From Cytophagales bacterium WSM2-2 (GTDB lineage: Bacteria > Bacteroidota > Bacteroidia > Cytophagales > Cyclobacteriaceae), in assembly GCA_015472025.1 (NCBI GenBank), contig BNHL01000001.1, forward strand, positions 2,391,501 to 2,455,500: DNA of 64,000 nt, in the 5' to 3' direction. The notes beneath the pieces are model-generated. The model was not told the DNA's origin. It did not search any database and was given only the letters and a program-made list of their open reading frames with translations. How positions within the stretch are numbered: position 1 is the first letter of the stretch; each line of letters begins with the position of its first letter. Below, one piece after another: positions 1-7,584 of this stretch. A program made the translations under genes and the position numbers.

Positions 1-70
1 TGTCGCAAGGTTTTGAGAGCAAAAAAAACTTGCTTTGAGCTTGTCGAACGAGCGTATCGAATGAAGTCCA

Positions 71-898
71 TCACAAACTCAGGTGCTTCGATTTCACACT
101 CTCTCCAAAGAACAGCGCACCGTGTTCATCAAAGTTGCCGCTGGAGTCGGTGGTGAGAAAAGTGCTCGTGGCATTCTTGCTGCACACTTTTTCTATTTCG
201 GAGTGACGCGTGAGATATTCACTCAGGCTGTTTGCCACAATTTCACCTTGTGATAAAATCGTGATGTTAGGAGGGAGGAATTTTCTCATCCTGTTAATCA
301 GCAATGGATAGTGTGTACATCCCAGCAGGATCGTATCAATTTTGGCAGACTGACTCAACAGTTCGTTAATGTTTTTCTTTAGAAAATAATCTGCTCCCTC
401 ATTGTTGAACTCGTTGTTTTCTACCAGCGGCACCCACATCGGGCAGGCCTCCTGGTAAACTTCAAGCGATGGAAAAAACTTTTTGATCTCGATCGGGTAC
501 GACTGCGATGAAACTGTTCCTGATGTGCCCAGCACACCTACGTGCCCTGTCTTTGTAAAATTTCCGATGACCTCGCTGGTAGGCCTGATCACGCCAAGCA
601 CCCGCAGGGCGGGGTCAATTTTGGGAAGATCATTTTGCTGTATTGTTCGCAGCGCTTTGGCCGAGGCAGTGTTGCAGGCCAGGATCACCAGCCTGCATTT
701 CATCGCGAACAAATGCTTCACACATTCCAGCGTGTACTGATACACGGTGTCGAACGACCGCGTGCCGTAAGGGGCCCGCCCATTGTCGCCCAGGTAGAGA
801 TAATCGTACTGAGGCAGGAGCCGCTTTATTTCCTTGAGCACCGTAAGGCCACCGTAGCCAGAGTCGAATACACCAATTGGTCCTTCCATTATTTTCAT
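71..898 (-). CDS. murI: Glutamate racemase MurI
   Basis: Interconverts L- and D-glutamate to supply D-Glu for peptidoglycan in the cytoplasm. The 275-residue length fits the family. The N-terminal GVFDSGYGG motif (residues 9-17) and the two catalytic cysteines are visible: Cys75 in ACNTAS and Cys194 in GCTHYP. The start at 898 adds three residues before a second Met at residue 4, and either could be used. No operon partner is visible: the upstream gap on this strand is empty apart from a dispersed repeat. Identification is secure from the motifs. Confidence 0.96.
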   Translation of the reverse strand: MKIMEGPIGVFDSGYGGLTVLKEIKRLLPQYDYLYLGDNGRAPYGTRSFDTVYQYTLECVKHLFAMKCRLVILACNTASAKALRTIQQNDLPKIDPALRVLGVIRPTSEVIGNFTKTGHVGVLGTSGTVSSQSYPIEIKKFFPSLEVYQEACPMWVPLVENNEFNNEGADYFLKKNINELLSQSAKIDTILLGCTHYPLLINRMRKFLPPNITILSQGEIVANSLSEYLTRHSEIEKVCSKNATSTFLTTDSSGNFDEHGALFFGESVKSKHLSL

Positions 899-972
899 TT
901 GCCAAGATGCAATGATAAGAAAAAGGATTTAGTCAGTCATTTGGCGCAGCCTTCAGAATCTCTGGTCGATTT

Positions 973-1040
973 CACGCAAAGTCACGGAGACGCAAGGGAA
1001 AAAAACGCATTTGCTTCGCAAGTCTTGGTGTCTTAGCGTG
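973..1040. repeat. Imperfect palindromic dispersed-repeat-like element
   Basis: The 311-bp gap between murI and the next gene has no convincing ORF. It holds an imperfect inverted repeat: the left arm CACGCAAAGTCACGGAGAC and the reverse complement of the right arm, CACGCTAAGACACCAAGAC, match with a few substitutions around an A-rich centre. Similar CGCAAAG/AGACGCAAG palindromes are common intergenic repeats in many bacterial genomes (from memory). The rest of the gap shows only AT-rich sequence before the next start. Confidence 0.55.
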
Positions 1041-1209
1041 CTATTTTGTTTCTGCTAGCCATGTATCACCTGAGTGTACAAAAGTCACAGTCGGCTCTCT
1101 CTTTTGCTCCGAATTCTTGCAACGAAAATATCCGGCCTTGCAACAGAGATACAAGGTCTGAGCAGCAAGCGCTATCGAGCTTTGCCCCTTAATCTAAAAA
1201 CCAACAAAA

Positions 1210-2766
1210 ATGAAAAGAGTCTCAGCTAGCTTCATGCTCGCGTCAGTAGTTTTGGCATTCAACCTGTTCCTTGTTTCGTGCAAGAAAGATGAATCAAAAC
1301 CGAAACCGGTCATCGCATCAATTACACCCTCATCTGCATACCCGGGTACGGATGTGACCATTACCGGAAAAAACTTTAAAACGGATGTCAATGCAGATAT
1401 CGTATTATTTGCAGGCACAGTAGCCACAGTTACCTCAGCAACGTCTACCGAAATAATAGCTACCGTTCCGCAAGGAGCTATTTCAGGAAAAGTATTCGTT
1501 AGCATAGATGGCAATACCGCTGTATCTGATACAGATTTTACAGTACTTCAGTTGCATACGGTCGCATCATTTACTCCTGCGTCTGGAGTGGCCGGAACTT
1601 CAGTGACAATTACGGGCACAAATTTCAGCGCAACAGCAACGGACAATACGGTGAAATTCAATGGCACTACCGCTGTAGTAACCGCAGCCACGGCTACTTC
1701 ACTCACTGTTACTGTACCCTTGGGCGCAACCACAGGTAAAATTTCAGTATCCATCAACAACAGAGAAGCCAGCTCAACAACAGATTTTACTGTTCCATTG
1801 CCAACAATTACTTCATTCGCACCCGCCTATGCATTGGCTGGAGCAACGGTGACCATCACAGGAACGAACTTCGCTAACGGCAGCCTCACACTCAACAAAG
1901 TGAAGATTAATAATACTGATGCAACAGTGACTGCGGCTACGGCTACGCAACTGACAGTAACAGTGCCGACAGCAACTACCGGTCGCATCGCAGTTGATGT
2001 GGGTGGACAATCAGTAACCAGTGCTGCTGACTTCGAAGTGCTCATCGATATTCCAAGAAACGGGCTCGTTGCTTTCTATCCGTTCAAGGGAAATGCAAAT
2101 GATGCGAGTGGAAATAATCTGCACGGTACATTGGGAACATCAGCTTCACAAATACCTGTACCTACCGCAGACCGTTTCGGTAAAGCCGGCCAGGCATACG
2201 ATTTCGATGGCGTAGATGATCTGATCACTATGGGAAACCCGGCTGCTCTGCAAATCAGCAATCAAATTACGTTGGCAGGCTGGTTTAACATCCGCGCCTA
2301 CAAGACATCAACGCTCATTATGGGAATGCTCTCGAAAACGCGAATCGATAACAACGGACAATTCAATGGTGGCTACACGATGTACTTTGACTTCCAGCCG
2401 AACCAGCCAAACTCATTTGTGACCTGGCCTCATCTTGGCACGTATGACGCGAATCACACCTATGATTTTCTCGGCTCTGTAAATACACCTTCCCCGATAG
2501 GGACCTGGGTATTTCTTGCCATGGTTGTTGATGGCGCCACGATGAAGGTCTACCAGAATAATGCGCTTAAACTTACAAAGAACAGCAACGGAGGTGTAGC
2601 GATGCTGCCCGATGGTGCGCAAGGCAACCTGGTGCTCGGTGTGTATGGTCAGACATCATCGGGATTTAATTACAATGGATTTATGGATGACATGACGATC
2701 TACAATCGCGCCTTAACCGCAGCCGAAGTGACTCAATTATATCAGCAGACAGTGACGAAGTACTGA
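1210..2766 (+). CDS. TIG/IPT-repeat lipoprotein with C-terminal LamG domain
   Basis: Predicted surface lipoprotein of 518 residues. A short hydrophobic leader ends at Cys24 (FLVSC), a lipobox-like site. Three immunoglobulin-like IPT/TIG repeats follow at about residues 33-108, 110-193 and 195-275. Each has the ITSFxPxxAxxGxxVTITGxNF pattern. The C-terminal third (about 285-515) is a concanavalin/LamG-like jelly roll with the GLVAFYPFKGNANDASGN opening and FDGVDD, VFLAMVVDG and YNRALTAAEV signatures. Such proteins usually bind glycans or mediate adhesion; the ligand is unknown. It stands alone and is followed by its own terminator. Confidence 0.88.
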   Translation: MKRVSASFMLASVVLAFNLFLVSCKKDESKPKPVIASITPSSAYPGTDVTITGKNFKTDVNADIVLFAGTVATVTSATSTEIIATVPQGAISGKVFVSIDGNTAVSDTDFTVLQLHTVASFTPASGVAGTSVTITGTNFSATATDNTVKFNGTTAVVTAATATSLTVTVPLGATTGKISVSINNREASSTTDFTVPLPTITSFAPAYALAGATVTITGTNFANGSLTLNKVKINNTDATVTAATATQLTVTVPTATTGRIAVDVGGQSVTSAADFEVLIDIPRNGLVAFYPFKGNANDASGNNLHGTLGTSASQIPVPTADRFGKAGQAYDFDGVDDLITMGNPAALQISNQITLAGWFNIRAYKTSTLIMGMLSKTRIDNNGQFNGGYTMYFDFQPNQPNSFVTWPHLGTYDANHTYDFLGSVNTPSPIGTWVFLAMVVDGATMKVYQNNALKLTKNSNGGVAMLPDGAQGNLVLGVYGQTSSGFNYNGFMDDMTIYNRALTAAEVTQLYQQTVTKY

Positions 2767-2790
2767 GCCGGTCTTTTTTAATGCTCAAAA

Positions 2791-2822
2791 AAATGCCTCT
2801 CTGACCGGGAGGCATTTTTTTT
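2791..2822 (+). terminator. Rho-independent terminator
   Basis: ATGCCTC (2793-2799) pairs with GAGGCAT (2809-2815) and is followed by a run of T on the plus strand, 27 bp after the stop of the TIG/LamG lipoprotein gene. Confidence 0.85.
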
Positions 2823-2858
2823 GGTAAAGCGAGCTCTGCCTTTACACCGCCTCAATCT

Positions 2859-3080
2859 TCGGGGCGTACGCCTCAGCCGTTGAGGCGGCTCCTCGGCCTT
2901 CGAGGCGTACGCCTCAGCCTTCGAGGCGTGCTCCTCGACCGTCGAGGCGTGCTCCCCGACCATCGAGGCGTACTCCTCAGCCTTCCAGTCGGCTTGCCTC
3001 AGTCTTCCAGGCGTACGCCTCAGCCATCGAGGCGTACGCCTCGACCGTCGAGGCGGCCTGACCAATCATTGAGGCAGGGG
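2859..3080. repeat. 21-bp degenerate tandem repeat; units contain a 14-bp palindrome
   Basis: About ten consecutive units of consensus TCGAGGCGTACGCCTCAGCC plus one base begin near 2859, 2880, 2900, 2921, 2942, 2963, 2984, 3006, 3027 and 3048, with a partial unit at 3069. Spacing is 21 bp except one unit of 20 and one of 22. The best units contain the perfect palindrome GAGGCGTACGCCTC. The period is a multiple of three, so both strands show spurious 7-residue-repeat ORFs; neither has a recognisable start context. The 560-bp gap around it otherwise shows only the terminator on the left and featureless sequence from 3081 to 3326. Confidence 0.85.
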
Positions 3081-3326
3081 CCAAAAACCTTCAAAACAGG
3101 CTAAAATTCGACTTTGTCTCCTTTGGAGGTGTCTTGTTGAATGAATTGTGCGCCTTGTCGGCCCTCGGCACGCACCTGATGGTTGTTAAGGCATCTTATA
3201 TATGGAGTTTGATGAGAGTGTTAATCGATATTTAGCTGGCCTTACTGTGCTAAGACTGCCCAAGCTTTTACTTTGGAACTGGTCTCAGTGAAAGGAAGAA
3301 GATGATCTTTTTTGCTAAACCGTTGG

Positions 3327-3557
3327 TCAGTCGTACTTGAAGTCGAAAATCTTTGAAAGAGGAACTCCGAGGCCTTTGGAGATTTTGTAGAGAGTGGAGA
3401 CAGAAATCTTTGCGCCTTTGGACGTCATCTTAACAAGATTCGATTTCTCTATTTCACAACGCAATGCCATTTCCTGAAAAGAAATGCCTTTCTCCATTCT
3501 GATTTCGTTGATGCGCTCCCCTAAGAGCTTGTAGAATTTGCCTTCTTTAGTTGACAT
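3327..3557 (-). CDS. Small XRE-family HTH protein
   Basis: A 76-residue single-domain DNA-binding protein when started at the ATG at 3557 (MSTKEGKF). A longer reading to 3608 adds a hydrophobic stretch unlikely in this family, so I prefer the inner start. The helix-turn-helix pattern is clear: LGERINEIRMEKGISFQEMA, then a recognition segment with KSNLVKM, and the C-terminal LYKISKGLGVPLSKIFDF typical of Cro/C1-type repressors. It is transcribed away from the small plus-strand gene at 3651, with a 93-bp shared promoter region. The target is unknown; the neighbouring small gene or itself is the simplest guess. Confidence 0.85.
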   Translation of the reverse strand: MSTKEGKFYKLLGERINEIRMEKGISFQEMALRCEIEKSNLVKMTSKGAKISVSTLYKISKGLGVPLSKIFDFKYD

Positions 3558-3650
3558 CTTCTCCAAGTAGGGGATTTGCAAATAAAATACAGGTAGTAAA
3601 ATTGCCACCTATTACATTTTTACATACTTTGTTGAGGAAATCAATTTGCT

Positions 3651-3860
3651 ATGACACCTCAGGAGATGATGCAGGAAGAATTAAAAAGACTTTTCATATT
3701 CGCCCCACCTGAAAGCCTTCAGCGCAACTTGATTTATGTTCTCATGGATTTTCTTCAGAAGGATAAGGAAGACCTTCCGGATAATTTTAAAGACATAAGT
3801 ATGGACTTTTTCTATTTGATCACCTTCTTGCAGAAGGTGGAAGAGATTCAGGATAAATAA
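3651..3860 (+). CDS. Small hypothetical protein (69 residues)
   Basis: Not recognised. It encodes MTPQEMMQEELKRLF followed by two amphipathic helices rich in Leu, Phe, Asp and Lys; no signal peptide, Cys motif or membrane segment. It is divergent from the XRE regulator and convergent with the large SAMD9-like gene, with a bidirectional terminator between. The arrangement regulator plus small acidic helical protein resembles a two-gene regulatory or toxin/antitoxin-like unit, but nothing in the sequence proves that. Reality of the ORF is supported by its tidy placement between promoter and terminator. Confidence 0.6.
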   Translation: MTPQEMMQEELKRLFIFAPPESLQRNLIYVLMDFLQKDKEDLPDNFKDISMDFFYLITFLQKVEEIQDK

Positions 3861-3864
3861 ATAT

Positions 3865-3899
3865 AAAAAACAAACCCCCGGTTTTTGCCGAGGGTTTTT
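3865..3899. terminator. Bidirectional terminator between convergent genes
   Basis: AAACCC (3872-3877) pairs with GGGTTT (3892-3897), with an inner CGG/CCG. A runs lie on the left and T runs on the right, so it can serve both the 69-residue gene and the minus-strand SAMD9-like gene. Confidence 0.75.
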
Positions 3900-3905
3900 G
3901 AGGTA

Positions 3906-6900
3906 TTATTTACTTCGTGGTTTGACCCCCCAAGCTCTGAGCCCATCATAACTAAAGCCTATATAAAATTGAACGTCTTGATTGCGATCGCGATCTTTTA
4001 CAAAACCCTCTCTTGCCGGTACAAAAAAAGCACTTAACCCACATTCCAATTCAATATTTCCTGCTTCTGGCCCTTTGATCATTGAAATTTTGCCACGTAC
4101 CAATTTCAGTGAATTACTATTTAAAACAATTTCTTGATTTTCATCTCTGCTTATTGCTTCATGACTAGGCGTAAGCGCCTTCAGCCCTCCAAGCTGCCCG
4201 AACCACTCGAAGCAGTAGGTTCTATTGGGTAATGTGCGGCTTCTTTCACTTGTCTCCTTTATCAATTGCTCCGCTTTTATTTTCGATACGGCTGTATTGT
4301 TGATAGACTGAATTGAGTGAAGAACGCCAAGATAGTAGCTTGCGTCAAGGCTATTCGAATTGGCCCTCCAGTTTGCTATTTTATCAATTGCCATGTTTAC
4401 ATCTATAGAGCTAAGTTGTCTTGCACATTGAAACCATAAGTTGATGTTACTTTCATTTGTTGGCTCTTCCTGAATATTTATTTCTATAAGCTTAAGCATC
4501 TTTTCGATATCTTTTTCGCTTATGTTATTCCATGAACTAGCCCGACGTACGTAAGCTCTAACAATTTGTCTGCGTACAGGAGGTTTGAAAGTGTCTTTGC
4601 TACTCAAGAGATTGTTCCATCCCTCAATAACTGCGGAGTAGTCTTCATACAGTTCTTGCAACCCTATATCACACTTTTTAATATAGGCGTGATCGCTATT
4701 ATCTCTATTTACGCGTTTAACTTGATCAAGAAGAGATTCAGCCTCATCCAAAAGTTGACGGTTCCAATTTGTAAGATTGCGCAAAAAATCGGTTCTGGAG
4801 GTATAGTTTGAAACTGAGAAACTGAAGTCAAGAGACTGAATAATCATTTGAACATGTGAAATGTAACCATGCTCATTTGAAGGATTTAACTCTCGACACT
4901 GCCTAAAACTATCGCCACTTTCCTCCACGAGATTAATAATTTCTTCTCGCTTATCTGTTGGGCAATTTTTATTTCCTTTCCATCGGCTGATGATTTCATA
5001 CGCTTTGCCTCGGAGGCACATGCCTTTCATATGGAAAAGGAGGTGGTCCTTTTCTTCAGATAACTCTATCGCCTTATTAACTGCTGTTAGTGCTTCATCA
5101 TTGTTGTGCATTCGTATGTTGTAAAATCGAGCAAGATGACCCCAAAAATGCGATTCACTTGGAAAGCTTTCTGTCAATTGCCTGAATATTCTCAACCTAG
5201 CTTCGTCTGATAAAAGACCTTCTTCGATTAAATTGGAAAAGAGGTTCCCTTCTTTTCCAAGGATTTCTTGATTATCTCTATAAATAAATAACCTTCTTAA
5301 AAGCTCCATATCAGCTTCAGATGTAATAATGGATTTTGCACTTATGGTCTTAATTAGCTCAATGGAGATTTCAGGCAGGCTTTGCCTCCAAACATCTTTG
5401 TTGGCCGACCCTCCAGAAAGGACTTGAATCAATAATTCCTTTCCTACTAAGTAATGAATCGGTTGCCACTTTAATTCTTCAGTATTAATTAGTAGGTGTA
5501 ATAAACTTCCGGGTAGATGCCTTTCAAGTTTGATTATTCGATTTTCCTCAGTCATTAGAAGCCCAGAAAGAAGTTGAGCGGATAAGCCTTGCTGGGCATA
5601 GATGTAACTCAGTGAAATTAAGCCTACTATTTTCTTTTGGATTTCATTGGCTTCGCTAAGACCTTTGGAAACGAATTCTGATAGACCATAAAACTCATTT
5701 TCAAAGGCAACTAAGCCAAGGTAAAATGGGTGCTTCTCCTTGTTGTTTCCATTGTTTTTTATTGTCGTAAACAGTTCTTTTTTTTGAGGTGCTTCACCGG
5801 CATAAAACTCTACAAAAGTCATAAACTCCAAGTCGGTGAGTATTCCCGGTAAAAAAACGACTTTTCTGCTTTGAATGTGATCATTATTTCGCTGAACCAG
5901 GAGTATAACTGCCGGGAAATTCCTACTTTTTATTTCGTTGAGTAACCTTTCGAGTTCATCATAACTAACAGTCGAGCTATCAGCAAGTATGAATGGGGTA
6001 AGCTTTGTCAGTTCGAAAATTTTGTATACGCGATTTGTTGTTTCTTGAACTCTAAATTTTCTTAAAACCAAAGTAGGGTAACTATTGTGAATCTCCCAAG
6101 CTAGCCTCCTTCCAAGTGTTGTTCCACCGATACCGGGATAGTGGTTCAAAAATAATAGCGAGATTCTCCGCTCACTCAGATTTTTTTCTAGATTTTTCTT
6201 TAGTTGGGGCATAAGTTCTCTTTCTGCGTCAAAATTTAAATGTAGCCCTCCCCAGGTGATTTGCTTCCCCTTTAAGAACTCTACTTTTGATTGAGAAAAA
6301 TCACCACTGTCCAAAATATTTTTGTGGACAACTTCCAAATCCTCTTCTATCCAATGAAAATCTGTTTTGTCAATGTTAACATACTTGTCATCCTTTGAAG
6401 GCAAAGCGATAGAGTCTTTCTCAACAGTCGGGCTAAAGAATTTTTTAATTTTCAGAATGCCCTCTGAAATTTCAGGCAACGAAAGCTCAACCACTCTTCC
6501 CTCGTAGTTGTCATACACAGGAGCCAGATCAATTACATTGCTATGTGAATAAACAAACTGAATGGAGTTTGCAAAAATGTTATAAAGAATTTCACATCCT
6601 TTTTGAACGTACTGCTGATTATTCCATAGAACAACCACTGTGGTAGGTCTATGGCCTAGACTTGAGTAGTAGTTGGTAAGGAGCTTTTGAAGGAATCCAG
6701 TGTACTTGAAGCTCCACTCTCTGAAGTTGGTTGCTAAGGTAGCTGACCTGCCTTTAAGTCCATTAGATGCAATCCAATAAGTCGCTCTATTGGGAGAGAA
6801 AGTTGATGATGAATCTTGATTGGTAATCAAGTGAATTTTTCTTTTGGCTCCCAGTTCCTTTGATGCGTGTTTAAAAAGACCTGAAATTTCAGTCTCCGGA

Positions 6901-7535
6901 TCAAAATCAAGAATCAAAGACCAATCAATCAATCCGAGTGGTTCCAGTTTTTCCGAGTCGAGTTTATTATTTGGCCCAATAATGAGTATGAAATTCCTCT
7001 CACTATTGAATGAATCACAAGCTTCTAAGAACTCTGTCCAGTGTGAACTACTTTCATTTTCTACAACTGTTACTTCTGGGAGCTTTTCAAGGCTTGCATT
7101 TTTGTCTATGAAATTGTGAATAATCTTCTCCGTTTCAACGACAACTTGTTTTAATGAATTAAAGTGCGGAGTAAATCCTGAATGTTCAGTGTTGTTTCTT
7201 ACTGGTGATTTTAGTTCCTTAATAAGTTTAAAGTTTACTTTGATTGAAGTGTCAAATGGTATAGCCTTTTTTTCGAATAGATTCAGCTTCGCAGGGAACG
7301 AAGAACCTTCGATTATTTCGATCTCATGTTTGTGAAGGACTGGATTGCTAAATTGTTGTAGCAACAAGTTTTTAACAATCCATTCCAGTGCTTGGTAAAT
7401 AGCAATGGCCGAGTTCTCCAAGTGCTTTTGAGCTCCTCCAATATCCTTTTTGTAAGATGATTCATAAGCGTTTTGAATCTCCTTAACAGCGTCATTGAAT
7501 TTCTCTATGATTTTACCCTCAGAGACGTTTGCCAT
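3906..7535 (-). CDS. SAMD9-like STAND NTPase with N-terminal HEPN-type domain
   Basis: A 1209-residue multidomain protein. Residues 1-145 are helical with an R-x4-H motif of HEPN RNases, RNNTEH (113-118). Residues ~160-370 form an alpha/beta region (RNFILIIGPNN; IDWSLILDFDPETE), possibly SIR2-like. After FLKGKQITWGGLHL comes a P-loop NTPase with PGIGGTTLGRR (467-477), where the usual Walker Lys is absent. This GGTT form is what I recall from SAMD9/SAMD9L. A strand ending in D (FILADSS, 515-521) and PAVILLVQR (541-549) follow. Then a helical region with HPFYLGLVAFE, TPR-like repeats including FWGHLARFY (797-805), and a C-terminal OB-like domain (~1140-1209). The similarity to SAMD9 is from remembered motifs, not a search. 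It starts 49 bp after rtcB in the same direction, so probably the same unit or a coupled function. Predicted role: signal-activated RNA cleavage or abortive defence (inference). Confidence 0.8.
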   Translation of the reverse strand: MANVSEGKIIEKFNDAVKEIQNAYESSYKKDIGGAQKHLENSAIAIYQALEWIVKNLLLQQFSNPVLHKHEIEIIEGSSFPAKLNLFEKKAIPFDTSIKVNFKLIKELKSPVRNNTEHSGFTPHFNSLKQVVVETEKIIHNFIDKNASLEKLPEVTVVENESSSHWTEFLEACDSFNSERNFILIIGPNNKLDSEKLEPLGLIDWSLILDFDPETEISGLFKHASKELGAKRKIHLITNQDSSSTFSPNRATYWIASNGLKGRSATLATNFREWSFKYTGFLQKLLTNYYSSLGHRPTTVVVLWNNQQYVQKGCEILYNIFANSIQFVYSHSNVIDLAPVYDNYEGRVVELSLPEISEGILKIKKFFSPTVEKDSIALPSKDDKYVNIDKTDFHWIEEDLEVVHKNILDSGDFSQSKVEFLKGKQITWGGLHLNFDAERELMPQLKKNLEKNLSERRISLLFLNHYPGIGGTTLGRRLAWEIHNSYPTLVLRKFRVQETTNRVYKIFELTKLTPFILADSSTVSYDELERLLNEIKSRNFPAVILLVQRNNDHIQSRKVVFLPGILTDLEFMTFVEFYAGEAPQKKELFTTIKNNGNNKEKHPFYLGLVAFENEFYGLSEFVSKGLSEANEIQKKIVGLISLSYIYAQQGLSAQLLSGLLMTEENRIIKLERHLPGSLLHLLINTEELKWQPIHYLVGKELLIQVLSGGSANKDVWRQSLPEISIELIKTISAKSIITSEADMELLRRLFIYRDNQEILGKEGNLFSNLIEEGLLSDEARLRIFRQLTESFPSESHFWGHLARFYNIRMHNNDEALTAVNKAIELSEEKDHLLFHMKGMCLRGKAYEIISRWKGNKNCPTDKREEIINLVEESGDSFRQCRELNPSNEHGYISHVQMIIQSLDFSFSVSNYTSRTDFLRNLTNWNRQLLDEAESLLDQVKRVNRDNSDHAYIKKCDIGLQELYEDYSAVIEGWNNLLSSKDTFKPPVRRQIVRAYVRRASSWNNISEKDIEKMLKLIEINIQEEPTNESNINLWFQCARQLSSIDVNMAIDKIANWRANSNSLDASYYLGVLHSIQSINNTAVSKIKAEQLIKETSERSRTLPNRTYCFEWFGQLGGLKALTPSHEAISRDENQEIVLNSNSLKLVRGKISMIKGPEAGNIELECGLSAFFVPAREGFVKDRDRNQDVQFYIGFSYDGLRAWGVKPRSK

Positions 7536-7553
7536 AAAATTTTAAAATTGATT

Positions 7554-7565
7554 ATAACAAGTTAT
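7554..7565. promoter_or_regulatory. Short palindrome upstream of the SAMD9-like gene
   Basis: ATAAC-AA-GTTAT lies in the 49-bp AT-rich gap between rtcB and the SAMD9-like start, 18 bp from the ATG. It could be an operator or part of a separate promoter for the large gene. Short AT-rich palindromes arise easily by chance. Confidence 0.3.
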
Positions 7566-7584
7566 TACAAAGCCCAAACAGAAA

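Noticed and set aside
1..70. Terminator of murI in the first 70 bases
   Set aside because: GCAAG/CTTGC with A/T-rich loop is possible but the stem is short and the window edge prevents judging the context.
2880..3080. CRISPR array
   Set aside because: The 21-bp units are contiguous with no spacers, and no cas gene is present.
2778..3104. Arg-rich repeat ORFs on both strands over the 21-bp repeat (95 and 74 residues)
   Set aside because: They arise because the repeat period is divisible by three and the palindromes keep both strands open; no start context or known domain supports translation.
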